NCBI GenBank assembly: GCA_037127255.1
Contig: JBANSL010000007.1
Span: 66,557,538-66,621,537, forward strand
Direction of reading: 5' to 3'
Length of the DNA: 64,000 nt
Origin: Persicaria tinctoria
Taxonomy: Eukaryota > Streptophyta > Magnoliopsida > Caryophyllales > Polygonaceae
The position numbers and the translations under genes are program-made. A model generated the notes under the pieces. The model was not told where the DNA came from. It was given only the letters and a program-made list of their open reading frames with translations, and searched no databases. Positions 21,485 through 33,146 of this stretch are shown here, one piece after another (within the stretch, counting starts at the first letter, position 1; each line of letters begins with the position of its first letter).

Positions 21485-22989
21485 TGCTTAATGAAGAAGT
21501 CGGCCTAGCGACTATAAAATCTAGAGCTTGTAAATAGACATTTATTTTTGGGACTTTTGGACATTGTTGCTTTTGTTTGTTTTTGGTTTTGAACACTTTT
21601 AGGTTTGCTATTATGGGTATATGTCTTCCATACTTTTCAGGTCCATGGATAGAATTAAGCAATATTCATACTCGGCCCAAGAGGTGCTTCCATTCGAAAT
21701 TATCAAGCTCTGCACACCTGTCTAGTGAGTTTCTTTCTTTACCCTTATTTTCTTTTTATATACAGTGAGGACACTGTAATGTTTAATTAAGGGGTGGGGG
21801 AAGGGCTTACTTTATGCATCATTTTCCATATTTGACATTATTTGTGCATATTTAGAATTTATTTCTTTGAATTGCTACATGGCTATTTTTGAATGCATTA
21901 TTGATTTATGTGCTTATATGCATGTTTTCCAAGGTTTATAAAAATGACCCCCCATTGAAAATTGCGGTTAATGTCATGGAAGCTTATATTGAACTCGACG
22001 ATGCAAAATTAGATTCATTAGAGATATAGCATGAAATTGCCTAGTAAAGGGAAGTCACAATGAAATGCATATTTTATTGAAAACCATGAAGGGAGGTAAA
22101 ATTTGAAGTTGCTTTTGACATGTTGCATGATAAGATGATGGAGGACTTCATATTTCCATATAATGCTCATATTGATTATAATCCTAGCCATACCTATGCT
22201 TATGCATCACAAAATCCATAATATGCCTTATTTCATATATATTGCTCCACGTGATCTAAATATTTTCCATTCTTTACCATATCCGGGGATTATGTTGAGA
22301 ATGATGTTACATTATGGAGATTATCATATGGTGTTTGTGTTGTTATCATATTTGGAGTTTGGCGGGAAATTGTATGAAATATATGGAAAATTTAATGAGT
22401 GAAAGAAAATCCAATCACCTCAGGAGATAAAGGTAGATTGACCCTGCTCTCTGAGATAATAGTTTGGAGAGATGGGACACATTGGGAGGAGTCCAAAGCA
22501 CTAAGTATCCGGGGCCATTCATGACACCCATGTTTGCGACTCGCGAGAAGGCAGTGTTAAGGTTAGAGAGGTAAAAACATTATTATTGAGAAAAAGCATT
22601 ATGAAAGGTAATGAATCTTATGGAGAATGAATGTGGAAATTCAGTTTGGAAATACTCCATTTCCCCGGATCATTAGCACCACATTGCCAAAAATTGCCCA
22701 CCTTTAGCCTTTTACCAATCTACTCCTTATTGAGCTTAAATTAAAGTCCTCTTGATTATTAATGCTTTTTCACATGAATTGTTTTTGCATAACCCTCCTT
22801 TTGTGAGTAGATGTTGCTTTTGTATATTTGCACATGCATGGATCTGTGACATTAGTACCTTTTCAAGGATGGTAATTGACTGCTGGGTTATATGAGAATG
22901 AATCTAAAATGTTGAGAGTTTTGAATTCTTCCCCTGAATGACAATTAAAAGTATTGCTTGATGACAAGCAAGCTTAAGTATGGGGTGTT
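21485..22989 (+). repeat. Element C 3' untranslated region, second copy
   Basis: It is non-coding. A first polypurine block with CAGTGAGGACACTG and GGGGTGGGGGAAGGG lies at about 21765-21800. The terminal one (GACAAGCAAGCTTAAGTATG, then GGGTG) lies at about 22964-22987. The roughly 1.2 kb between them is AT-rich and conserved with 13836-15023 and, on the other strand, with element D at 42525-43745. Confidence 0.8.
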
Positions 22990-25200
22990 TGTTGTGAGCC
23001 TAATTTGCCATGTTTTACACTAACTTTTATATCGATTTCTGCATACATTGCATGCATTTGGGTTAGAATAATACAGAATCTATGTAGTTTACACTTATTT
23101 GCAATATATGGAGGTCTACACAAGTTTTTGTTATATTTCGCAGAAATCGGACGCACTTTGGAGCTTAAAGGAAACTCATGGAGAGGCTAAGAATGGTGCA
23201 GCTGGAGAAAAGGGCATTTTTCACCGTTCTTCTTTCTGAATCAAGCTTTGATGTCTTCATGAGAGTTGTAGCCCTCGGAAAGAGCTTTCCAACGCATGGT
23301 CATATGCGTCAATCCGACGAACGAGGACTCGGGAAAGTGCGTTTCAAGAACATAGCAGAAAGCTGTGAGAACTCTACTAGAGATCGACTAGCCTCTACTC
23401 GATCTCGACGAGGGCTGTCCGAGCACACCTGGTCGAGCAGAGCTGATCGAGGACACTGAGTTAGAGACAACCCGATCCCGGAACCGTACTCGATCTCGAG
23501 GAGGCCTTGTCAAGATCGACCACACTTCGACGCCATGTCCAGGGTCGACGAGCTGTGCCAAGCCGAGAAGCCGAGGACGAAGACGCAGACCACCTCTACT
23601 CGATCTCGAGGAGATCTAGTTGAGATCGACGAGCCCCGTGTCCAGATCCGAGCCGGTCGAGCAGAGCCACCCGGGAAGACCTACTCGATGAGCCAATCCT
23701 ACTCGAGACAGAGGAAGGCTACTCGAGATCGACTAGACCTGTGAGTCATGTCCGAGTCACATCGAGCACCAGCTAGCCGAGACGCCGAGTCGACCAACAA
23801 TCCTACTCGAGACAGAGGAGGGCTACTCGAGATCGACAATATCCTTGTCGAGATCGACGAGCAAAGTCCGAAAACGCGTTCCGCGGTTGAGCCGTCCGAG
23901 TCGAGTGGGAATCCTTGGGCACGAAGGAGGTCGAGTAGGCCGAGATATTATCTAAATCTATCAAGTCTATCTATGGAAGGGAGATCTATCAACATGAAGA
24001 CATATTAGCTAGTTTAGATTTATCTTTTCTTTAAAGATTTAATTCCCTTGTTGCATTTATTTATCCTTAAGCATTTTAGATATAATTTTAGATATAGGTT
24101 GGAGATTCTATCCTTGATTAGCAAGGAATAGAAGGCTATAAATAAAGCCCTAGGGGCTGAGCATTAGGCATCTCATTCCAATTCAGAAACACAATCAATT
24201 TCATTTAAGTAAGTAGGAGTTCTAAGGTTTTTAAGGTTTTGGCATTCTGCGAAAGTTGATTGTCGGGATTGTAAAGGCTTTGAATATAGTTTAATGCAAG
24301 TTTCTTTTTATACATCAATGTCTGCTATTGCGATGAGGCGTGAGTAGTCCACCCACTTCTGGGGCTAGGGTGAGCCCGATGGTGGCCATGTGAGGTGATG
24401 CGGTAAAGGTCAGATCTTTTTATGCAATTCGTCTTCTATCCCTATGAGCATGATTCTTTTGCGAGAGTTGAAGGTGATCCTTGTTTGTGTTATTGAAGCG
24501 AAAGTGATCTTAATGCAACTTGGATTAATTATGTGAAAAGGGTTAGTAACAATTAGGGTTTATGCGAAAGCCTCTATATGCCTATTTGTTAGTAACGAAA
24601 GTTATTTTGATGGAAAGCATGATCTTTTGTGCCTTTATGTGTTACTTTGCATGGTTATCGTTGTGGTGTTGATACCATGGCTTTGGAAGTCTTTTATATA
24701 TTCAATTTATTTCGTTGGGAAATTTGAGTTTGGGTTCGAAAATTTGCAATTTAAAGTTCCTGTCTTCGAGTCGACATAGAGTAGAGCTTGTCGAGATCGA
24801 GTAGGACTGTAGTCGATCTCGAGTACGGTTTGTCTAGGTCGAGTTGAGCTCTTGCCTACTGTTGTTGATTTTCTGTTTACTGTTGTCGATCTCGAGTGCC
24901 CTCTTGTCGAGATCGAGTAGCTTCTGTTTTGCTTTGTTCTTTACTTTCTTTCGCTATTTTCTGTCTTTGCTTTTGTTTCTGTTTTGCTTTGTCTTTTCTG
25001 CTTTTATTTCTGTCTTTCTGTTGCTTGTCTGTGAGATTTGTTGCTACCTGAGAACTGCTGACGTGCTTCCTCGTGGATTCGATCCTGACAACCTTCTACT
25101 ACAACGGGAGGAAATCTTGTATTTATTTGCTGAGACAGGGAAGTCAGTCTGATCTATACTTTATATTTATTTCATACTTGACCATCCTCCTGCAACAACG
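22990..25200 (+). repeat. Element C third (3') LTR
   Basis: It runs from TGTTGTGAGCC to CTGCAACAACG, immediately before the GGTAA duplication. The terminal ACG is unusual, since the related element D ends in ACAACA. Its U3 array (23380-23870) resembles the first LTR subtype up to about 23512 and the other subtype after that, so it too is a mosaic. The open reading frame at 24844-25152 lies in R/U5 and is not a gene. Confidence 0.85.
24137..24144 (+). promoter_or_regulatory. Element C third LTR TATA box
   Basis: TATAAATA is followed by AAGCCCTAGGGGCTGAG, as in the middle LTR. Confidence 0.6.
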
Positions 25201-27297
25201 GGTAAAAAGTACATGCTTGTTGTCATATTTGATGAATGCAATGACGGTTCTTTGAGTGAAAGTGTTGCAGATATAGATCTTAACATCCATGCAGAGAACG
25301 AGGAAGGTGATGATGCTGCTACCAAGAACAGAGAGAAAAGGAACATGCAGGAACCGATTCTTAACACTGAAGAATTGGCCCAAGGTGTTGAAGATTCGTC
25401 CAAAGCCCTTGGTGTCCAATCCAACAGTGTTGAGATGTCAGAAACTGCTGTAACTGAACCTAACAGGACCACGGAGTCAGATGTACTACAAGTCAATCCT
25501 ACTGGTGTGACGAATCAAGTAGCTGAGACGAGCAAAAGGAAATTCAAATACTCCTCATCACACTCATTAAAGGATATCATTTCTGACCCTACTTCTAGTG
25601 TTCAAACTCGTTCTAAACTTAAAGATCTTTATGCCTTTCACTCGTTTGTTTCTCTTATTGATCCAAAGAAGGTAGATGAGGCACTTCAGGAGCCAGACTG
25701 GATCATTGCTATGCAAAGTGAGCTTAACGAATTTGAAAGGAACAAAGTCTGGACCTTGAAGCCTAGGCCAAAGCATCAATCAGTCATTGACACACGATGG
25801 GTATTTCGAAACAAGCTAGATGAGAATGGTAAGATTGTAAGGAACAAGGCAAGGCTTGGTGCTCAAGGCTACAATCAAGAAGAAGGTATTGACTACGAGG
25901 AGACCTTTGCTCCCGTAGCCAGGCTTGAAGCTCTTCGCATTTTATTAGCATTTGCATTTTTTATGAGCATAAAGTTATATCAAATGGATGTCAAGTGTGC
26001 TTTTCTCAATGGTTTCTTAGAGGAAGAAGTATATGTGGCTCAACCCCCAGGTTTTGAAAGTTCGGAATTTCCTAATCATGTTTATAAACTTGACAAAGCG
26101 CTTTATGGTTTGAAACAAGCCCCAAGAGCTTGGTATGAGCGCTTGTCAAAATATCTTTTAGAAAATGATTTTAAAAGGGGGTTGATCGACAAGACTCTTT
26201 TTATCAAAACCATAGGAAAAGACATTTTGGTTATTCAAATTTATGTTGATGATATATTATTTGGTGCTACTAACACATCTTTGTGCAAGGAATTCTCTGA
26301 CATCATGTGCAGTGAATTTGAGATGAGCTTGATGGGTGAACTCAACTTTTTTTTGGGATTACAAGTTCATCAATCCAAGAAAGGGATCTTTGTCAACCAA
26401 AGCAAGTACACTAAGGATCTCTTGAAGAAGTTCAAGATGGATCAATCCAAGGCAGCCAAGACTCCCATGAGCTCAACATTGTCTCTAGATCAAGACAAGA
26501 CTGGAATAAGTGTCAATCAAAAGGAGTATCGAGGAATGATTGGATCTTTATTATATCTCACGGCCAGTAGACCTGACATCATGTTTAATGTTTGCATGTG
26601 TGCTAGGTTTCAAGCTGATCCTAAAGAATCTCACCTCGTGGCTGTGAAGAGGATCTTTCGATATCTCAATGGCACTAAGGAGCTTGGACTATGGTACCCA
26701 AAGCAAAAGGATTTCACTTTAATTGGATATTATGATGCAGATTTTGCAGGCTATAAGGTGGATAGGAAGAGCACATCATGATGTTGCCAATTCTTAGGAG
26801 CATCTTTGATCGGTTGGCACTCAAAGAAGCAAAACTCAGTTGCTCTATCCACTACAGAAGCCGAATACATTGCTGCTGGAGCCTGTTGCTCCCAAATCCT
26901 TTGGATAGCTCAACAAATGCGAGATCTTGGCATTAACCCCAAAGGTATTCCAATTAAGTGTGACAATACAAGTGCCATCCCCATCACTAAGAATCTTGTT
27001 CAGCATTCAAGGACCAAACATATTGATGTGAGGCATCATTTCATTAGAGACCATGTCGAAAAAGGTGATGTGTCCATATCCTTTATTTCAACTGATTATC
27101 ATTGGGCTGACATTTTTACTAAGCCTTTGGCAGAGGACAGGTTCACCTTTATTTCAACTGATTATCTTTTTAGATATTTGATCAAATATAGTTTTAATGA
27201 TTTTTTAACCTTCTTTATATGTTACCTATTTTATTTTCCGAAAAATCTTTTTATCCGAGTACATTTTATTTGTGGAAATTATTTTAATATCGGATAA
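25201..27297 (+). pseudogene. Element B pol: integrase remnant, reverse transcriptase, RNase H
   Basis: It begins GGTAAAAAG, completing the integrase residues interrupted at 13386, but after about ten codons it jumps to the acidic linker before the RT, so the catalytic core of the integrase is deleted. The RT is well kept: [32 protein letters not shown] and YVDDILFGA (about 26240-26270). A TGA at 26779-26781 interrupts the RKSTS segment. RNase H continues in frame with IGWHSKKQNSVALSTTEAEY and TKHIDVRHHFIRD, then ADIFTKPLAE. After that a 21-bp duplication (27146-27166) leads into sequence that is not pol. It was an RNA-dependent DNA polymerase in origin and is not functional. Confidence 0.9.
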
Positions 27298-27653
27298 ATC
27301 TTCTCTTGCCTTTAATATTTGAAAGGAACTTTTGAATTTTGAATTATTTTGGTAAGTCTGATTTTGGTAACTGTTTTTAAACTCCTCCCTTTGTTGAAAG
27401 ACAAAAAGGGGGAGATGGTTTGATGGTTTAGACTTTAAAACTGCTGTGAACCAAGGGTCTTGGAAGACCTTGTTTTATTTTACTTTGTTGGATGTTTCTA
27501 TTTGGCTTTAAAAACTTATGATTTGGCTTTAAAAACTTATGATCCAACATTTGTCTAACCCATGGAGGTACTTAGTCCGATTGTGCTTATGATATATCTG
27601 TTTGACTAAGTTGCAGGGATGCACAGGTTTTTGTCTTTCATCAAGGGGGAGAT
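27298..27653 (+). repeat. Element B 3' untranslated region with two polypurine tracts
   Basis: There is no gene. An internal purine run (CAAAAAGGGGGAGATGG) lies near 27404-27420 and the terminal one (AAGGGGGAGAT) at 27643-27653, next to the LTR. A 21-bp tandem duplication of TTTGGCTTTAAAAACTTATG lies around 27501-27543. Confidence 0.75.
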
Positions 27654-28709
27654 TGTTAACTCCACTCCCTTTGATGAAAATCGGAATTAGTTTCAAAGGC
27701 TTTGACAAACAGTTTGTGTCAAAGGTCTTGAAGCTAACAGTTGTGTTTATGAAACAAAAAACCTGTACTTTATTATATTATGTCCGAATATTATATTATG
27801 TTATTATATGCTTCCATATTATTATTATATATTCACTAACCTTTCAGGAAGCTATTTGAATTATATCTCCTTCCTTAAGCGTTCAAAGCCGAGAAAGATC
27901 AAATCGAGATCATGGCTTTCGAAGTTTCCAAAGATAGAAGATTGCGCTCAAGCCATGATCCTCTCTTAGCCGTTGGAGAAGATTCCTTCCTCAAGTGGCG
28001 CCGATGATCTTCACTATATAAAGGAGATGAAGAAGAGAGAGAGGGGTGACGCACTTCCAGAATATCATTGCACAATCAGCCCTCAAGTTTACGATCTCTC
28101 TTCAGCGTGTTCTCTCTGCTTGTTCTTAAGAGTCTTATATTTTGTTTCAAAGAATTTGAGAGATACACAATGAGCCTATAGGATATATTCATTTATAGTG
28201 TTATACTCGAGAGTTTGTAACTCAGGAAGTAGACACTAGGCGATTGATTCACTAAGTGTAAGAGGATTGTACTAGATAGCATAGAGAGGTGGGGCTCTTC
28301 TAGATTGGTCTAGGACTCCAAGGGAACGTGAGTTGACTAGATTGCAATTGTATAAGAGAGAGGCTTCTCGGTGAGCTATTAGGATCCTAGGTCTTGTGAA
28401 TCAATAAAAACCGGTTGAATCCTAGGGTTGTGGAAGAACCCTAGGCGGGGACGTAGGCCATGTTTGTGCCGAACCTCGTTAACAACTCGTTGCGTCCTTT
28501 ACTTATTGATTTACCATATTTCCGCACTTGTTCGAATTGTATAACTTATTTGTGATTCAGGTTTTCCAGAGAAAAGATTAAGTCTAATCTCAAAGGGTTT
28601 TGCACGAGCTACAAAAGCCTTGAGAGTATCTGCGAAAAACGGGCATACTCTATTCAACCCCCCTTCTAGAGTATTTCTTATTACATTGTTTTACATTATC
28701 GAACCTTCA
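27654..28709 (+). repeat. Element B 3' LTR
   Basis: It runs from TGTTAACTCC to CGAACCTTCA and is followed by the GATGA duplication. It keeps the roughly 50 bp missing from the 5' copy. Its TATA box TATATAAA is at 28015-28022. Confidence 0.9.
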
Positions 28710-29729
28710 GATGATAATCGAACGCTGAAGGAGGTCACTACACCAAACTTAGCCCAACAACCATTGCCTATCGTGTTCCCTGAACTTGATGAAGGTGTCA
28801 ATTTTGAGCTAAAGTCTGGGGTGGTTCATCTCTTACCCAAATTCCATGGGTTGAGTGGTGAGGACCCCCACAAGCACTTATCTGAGTTCCATACTGTTGT
28901 GGTGGGGATGAAATCAGGCAATGTCACGGAGGAGAAAATCAAGTTAAGGGCATTCCCCTTTTCGCTTAAGGACACTGCTAATGAGTGGTTCTACTACTTG
29001 CCACCAGGTAGTGCAATAACATGGATACAATTGAAGCGTCTCTTTCTGGAAAAGTACTTCCCTGCAACCAAGTTGAACAGTCTGAAGAAGGAAATCAGCA
29101 GCATTGACCAGCAGGCTACAGAGACACTCTATGAGTACTTTGAGCGCTTGAAGAAGCTTTGCTCTAGTTGCCCTCACCAATGTTTTTCAAAGAAGGATTT
29201 AGTGCTCTTTCTATTCAATAGATTGCTTGACGAGGAGCGCAAGACGGTGAACTCTGCCTGTGGAGGCAACATCTTGAACAAAACACTCAATGCTGCTTGG
29301 GAGGTGTTTTCAGAGCTTGCTGATGGCTCTAGACAATTCAGCAAGGGACTTCATGCTAGAGGGGTACTCGCCGTTGACTCCTCAACTTCCACATTACATA
29401 GCGATGTGGCTGAATTGAAGGATATGATGAAAAGGTTCATGCTACAAGGAACCCCACAACAACTTAAGGCATGTGGCATTTGCGCTGATCTTTATCACCC
29501 GACGGACACTTGTCCAATGCTGCAGGAGCCCAATGTAGAGCTGAATGCCATGGGGAACTTTGTTCCTCAGCGACCCAGGTATTGTAACTATGCTAATCCC
29601 AATCAATACAATAACAACTATAATTCCGGTTACCAGGGGTATGGCTATGGTAATAACCAAGCCCTTTTCAATCCACAAGGAGGACCCCATTTCAGACCTC
29701 AGCAACAATTTGATCAAAGACAGAGATGA
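28710..29729 (+). pseudogene. Element A gag, main part
   Basis: It continues the gag frame from 9924. The Ty3 gag domain lies at about 28930-29180 (KLRAFPFSLKDTANEWFYYL, then LEKYFPATK and YFERLKKLCSSCP). A CCHC zinc knuckle, CGICADLYHPTDTC, follows at about 29469-29511. After an asparagine/tyrosine-rich segment a TGA (29727-29729) stands where a CGA arginine codon would fit. The same frame then runs straight on into the protease region, so gag and pol were one frame. The product would form the particle core. Confidence 0.9.
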
Positions 29730-32700
29730 CCTCCACCAACTGATAATCAATCCAATGAGGATCCTCTCAAAGCTCTCACAAAGATCGTCCTGGGCCAAGT
29801 TGAGCACCAAAAGAGACAAGATGAGCACCAAAAGAATATGGAGAAACAACTTAGCCAATTGGCTCAATCGATGAGCGAACTAATGGCGAAGGACTCAGGA
29901 CAGCTACCATCTCAAACGGTGGTGAATCCCAAGGAGAACATCAGCGTTGTGACGCTAAGAAGTGGTAAGGAACTGATTACCACTCCCCATAATGATACTA
30001 ACATAGATGATTTTGAAACAGGTGCGAACGAGGAAGAAGAAGAGGTTCGAAATCGCCAGCCGCCCCGCGACCAAGGCGATTCGGAAGATACGGAAAATCG
30101 CCGGCCGCCCCGCGGCCAAGCCGAGCCACCCCGCGACCTCTCCAATGACGTCTCTAACAGGTATGTTCGACCTGATTTCCCCCCTCTAAATTCTTTTAAA
30201 CATGTTCCTCTCTTTCCTGAAGCACTCAGAGACACAAAAAGACCAGACAATGACAACGAGATCTTTGAGACGTTCAGTAAGTGCGAGGTAAACATCCCTT
30301 TACTCAATCTGATTAAAAGTATTCCTCGTTATGCCAAATTTCTCAAGGAACTTTGCACAATAAAGAGGAATCAAAAGTTGAAGGGGGAGCAGAAAATTAA
30401 GGTAAGTGAACATGTGTCTGCTATGTTTCAAAAGCGTCTACCTAAGAAATGTAGCGACCCTGGCATGTTTACAATTCCATGTGTGATAGGTGAAACTAAG
30501 TTTGATAAAGCCTTGTTAGACTTAGGTGCATCTATTAATGTTTTACCTTATTCCCTATATGAATCATTGGGTTTAGGACCTTTGCATGAGACTATAGTGG
30601 TAATCCAACTAGCGGATCGATCAAATGCTTTTCCTAGAGGCATAGTTGAGGATGTTTTAGTTATGGTTGACAATTTGATCTTTCCTGCTGATTTCTTTGT
30701 CTTGGACATGGAGCATGGTAACCAAGAGGCTCCTATTTTGCTAGGAAGACCCTTTTTAAAGACTGCTAGAACAAAAATTGATGTATATTCTGGTTCTTGG
30801 ACTATGGAATTTGATGGTGAGAAGGTTGAATACAATATATATGATGCTATGAAATTCCCTTCTGATGATCATTCCTTATGCTTTATGGATGCCATTGATA
30901 CTTGTATGCAGGATACCTTTGATATGAGTTGTGTAGATGACCTACAGGTAGCTTTAGAATCTCCTACTGAGGAATTCTTATTGAACTATGTTTTGACTAC
31001 TAACCTGCAAGATACCATAAGAGACTTGTCCTCCCTCCCTTCCAAATCGCAAGAAGAAACCTTTATGACATTAACCATTCCAAATGAAAAGCTCTTACCT
31101 TCTATCGTACAGGCACCTGAAGTTGAGCTCAAGCCTCTTCCTGAGCATCTGAAATATGCATTTGTGGGGGAGGGTGACACCTTGCCTGTCATCATCTCTA
31201 ACAAGCTTACCAAAGAACAGGAGAATAGGTTGGTAGGAGTGCTTAGAGAGCATAAGACAGCTCTGGGATGGACCATAGCGGATATCAAGGGAATCAGCCC
31301 AGCTACTTGCATGCACAGGATCTTATTAGAAGAGGGAGCCAAACCTTCAAGGAAACCTCAACGGAGACTCAACCCACCTATGATAGATGTAGTGAAGAAG
31401 GAGGTGCTCACACTCCTTCAGGCATGTATGATCTATCCCATCTCCGATAGTCAATGGGTTAGTCCAATGCAGGTAGTACCAAAGAAGGGAGGCATTACAG
31501 TGGTTGAGAATCAAGAGGGTGAGTTGGTCCCTACCAAAGTCCAATCAGGCTGGAGAGTTTGCATCGATTATCGTAAGCTGAATGCGGTAACTCGAAAAGA
31601 TCACTTTCCCTTACCTTTCATTGATCAAATGCTTGAAAGACTTGCTAGTCGTCCATATTACCGCTTTCTAGATGGATATTCAGGGTACTTTCAGATAGCC
31701 ATCGCACCAGAGGATCAAGAGAAGACAACATTCACTTGTCCGTTTGGCACTTTTGCATATCGCATAATGCCTTTTGGCTTGTGCAACGCTCCTGGAACAT
31801 TCCAATGGTGTATGGTAAGTATCTTCTCTGAATATATAGAGCAATTTATTGAGGTCTTTATGGATGATTTTACAGTCCATGGTGATAGTTTTGATGCTTG
31901 CCTCAACCATTTGGCGTTTGTGATTAAAAGATGTGTTGACACTAATTTAGTGCTCAATTCAGAAAAGTGTCACTTTATGGTTGAGGAAGGCATTGTTTTG
32001 GGTCACATTGTCTCCCATAAAGGGATTGAGGTTGATAAGGCAAAGATTGACAACATTCAATCATTGCCTTATCCTACTAATGTGCGTGAAGTTCGTTCCT
32101 TTTTAGGCCATGCAGGATTCTACCGTAGGTTCATTAAGGACTTCTCAAAGATCACTTCACCCTTGTGCAAGCTGCTGAAGAAGGAGGTTACATTTGCCTT
32201 TGATGAGAAGTGCAAGACGGCGTTTGATGAGTTAAAGACTTGTCTTACCAGTGCACCAATCATACAAGCACCAAATTGGTCTCAGCCGTTTGAATTGATG
32301 TGTGACACTAGTGACTATGTTGTGGGAGCCGTGCTTGGACAAAAAGAAGGGAGAATCTCTCATGTCATATACTATGCATCTATGACCCTGAATGGAGCTC
32401 AAAGAAATTACTCAACCACAGAAAAAGAACTTCTTGCTATAGTTTTTGCACTTGAGAAATTTAGATCTTATTTGCTTAGTACAAAAGTTGTTGTTTACAC
32501 TGATCATGCAGCACTTCGTTACCTTTTGACGAAGAAAGAGGCTAAACCAAGACTGATTAGATGGATCTTTCTTTTAAGTGAGTTTGACATCGAAATCAGG
32601 GACAAAAAGGGTGCTGAGAACCTAGTAGTTGACCATCTAAGTCGTATTGTGGAGGGGAAAAATGGACAAGAAGGCATAATAGGGAGTTTTCATGACGAAG

Positions 32701-33146
32701 AACTCTTTCAAGTCTTTGCAATCGCCAGCCGCCCTGCGGCCACCATAGGCCGCCCCGCGGTCGAGTCTTCGGAGGAAGATTTCTCCACAATCGCCGGCTG
32801 CCCCGTCGCCACCCCTGGCCGCCCCGCGGCCCCTGCAGATTCCGAAATTGAACAATTTTTCAAGGTGAGTTCTCTCCCACGTCCTTGGTTTGCTAACTTG
32901 GTCAACGTTTTAGTGTCGGAAGAGTTTCCACCCAACTTCTCAAAGGCTCAAAAGGACAAGATACGCCACGATGCTCGCTTCTACATTTGGGATGACCCCT
33001 ACCTATGGAAGCATTGCGCAGATCAGGTGATACGTCGGTGTCTTCCTGACGATGAGGTACAATCTGTCCTTAATTTTTGTCATTCCCATGAATGTGGTGG
33101 ACACTTTGAACCACAAAAGACAGCTAGGAAGGTACTTGATACATGA
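29730..33146 (+). pseudogene. Element A protease, reverse transcriptase, RNase H, integrase start
   Basis: The frame is shared with gag across the stop at 29729. A linker with GC-motif copies (30051-30138) precedes the aspartic protease (ALLDLGASINVLP, about 30505; ILLGRPFLKTA). RT follows with WRVCIDYRKLNAVT (about 31553), MPFGLCNAPGTFQ and FMDDF (about 31858-31872). RNase H has MCDTSDYVVGAVLG and YTDHAALRYL. A second set of GC-motif copies (32721-32831) lies between RNase H and the integrase. The integrase zinc-binding domain starts with the paired histidines of HSHECGGH and is broken by a TGA at 33144-33146. The sequence is of the Athila lineage. Confidence 0.9.

Larger units (their letters stand above)
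13387..25200 (+). mobile_element. Element C: gag-only (TR-GAG-like) Ty3 element with three LTRs
   Basis: A perfect GGTAA duplication (13382-13386, 25201-25205) bounds the whole composite; removing it and one GGTAA restores the integrase frame of element B. The order is: truncated LTR (13387-13835), 3' untranslated region (13836-15023), composite LTR (15024-18499), tRNA-Asp PBS, gag-protease (18584-21484), 3' untranslated region (21485-22989), LTR (22990-25200). No RT, RNase H or integrase is present, so it depends on another element. The single outer duplication suggests that a tandem inserted as a unit or formed by recombination at the site. Confidence 0.85.
9925..28709 (+). mobile_element. 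Element B: SIRE/Maximus-type Ty1 (copia) retrotransposon
   Basis: The target duplication GATGA is perfect (9920-9924, 28710-28714). The LTRs are 9925-10932 and 27654-28709. It has an initiator tRNA-Met PBS, a gag with two zinc knuckles, protease, GAG-pre-integrase, RT and RNase H. Element C lies inside the integrase region. Without C it is about 7 kb. It lacks the integrase core beyond its start and any env-like ORF, so it is shorter than usual SIRE elements. The LTRs look very similar, suggesting a fairly young insertion. Confidence 0.9.
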
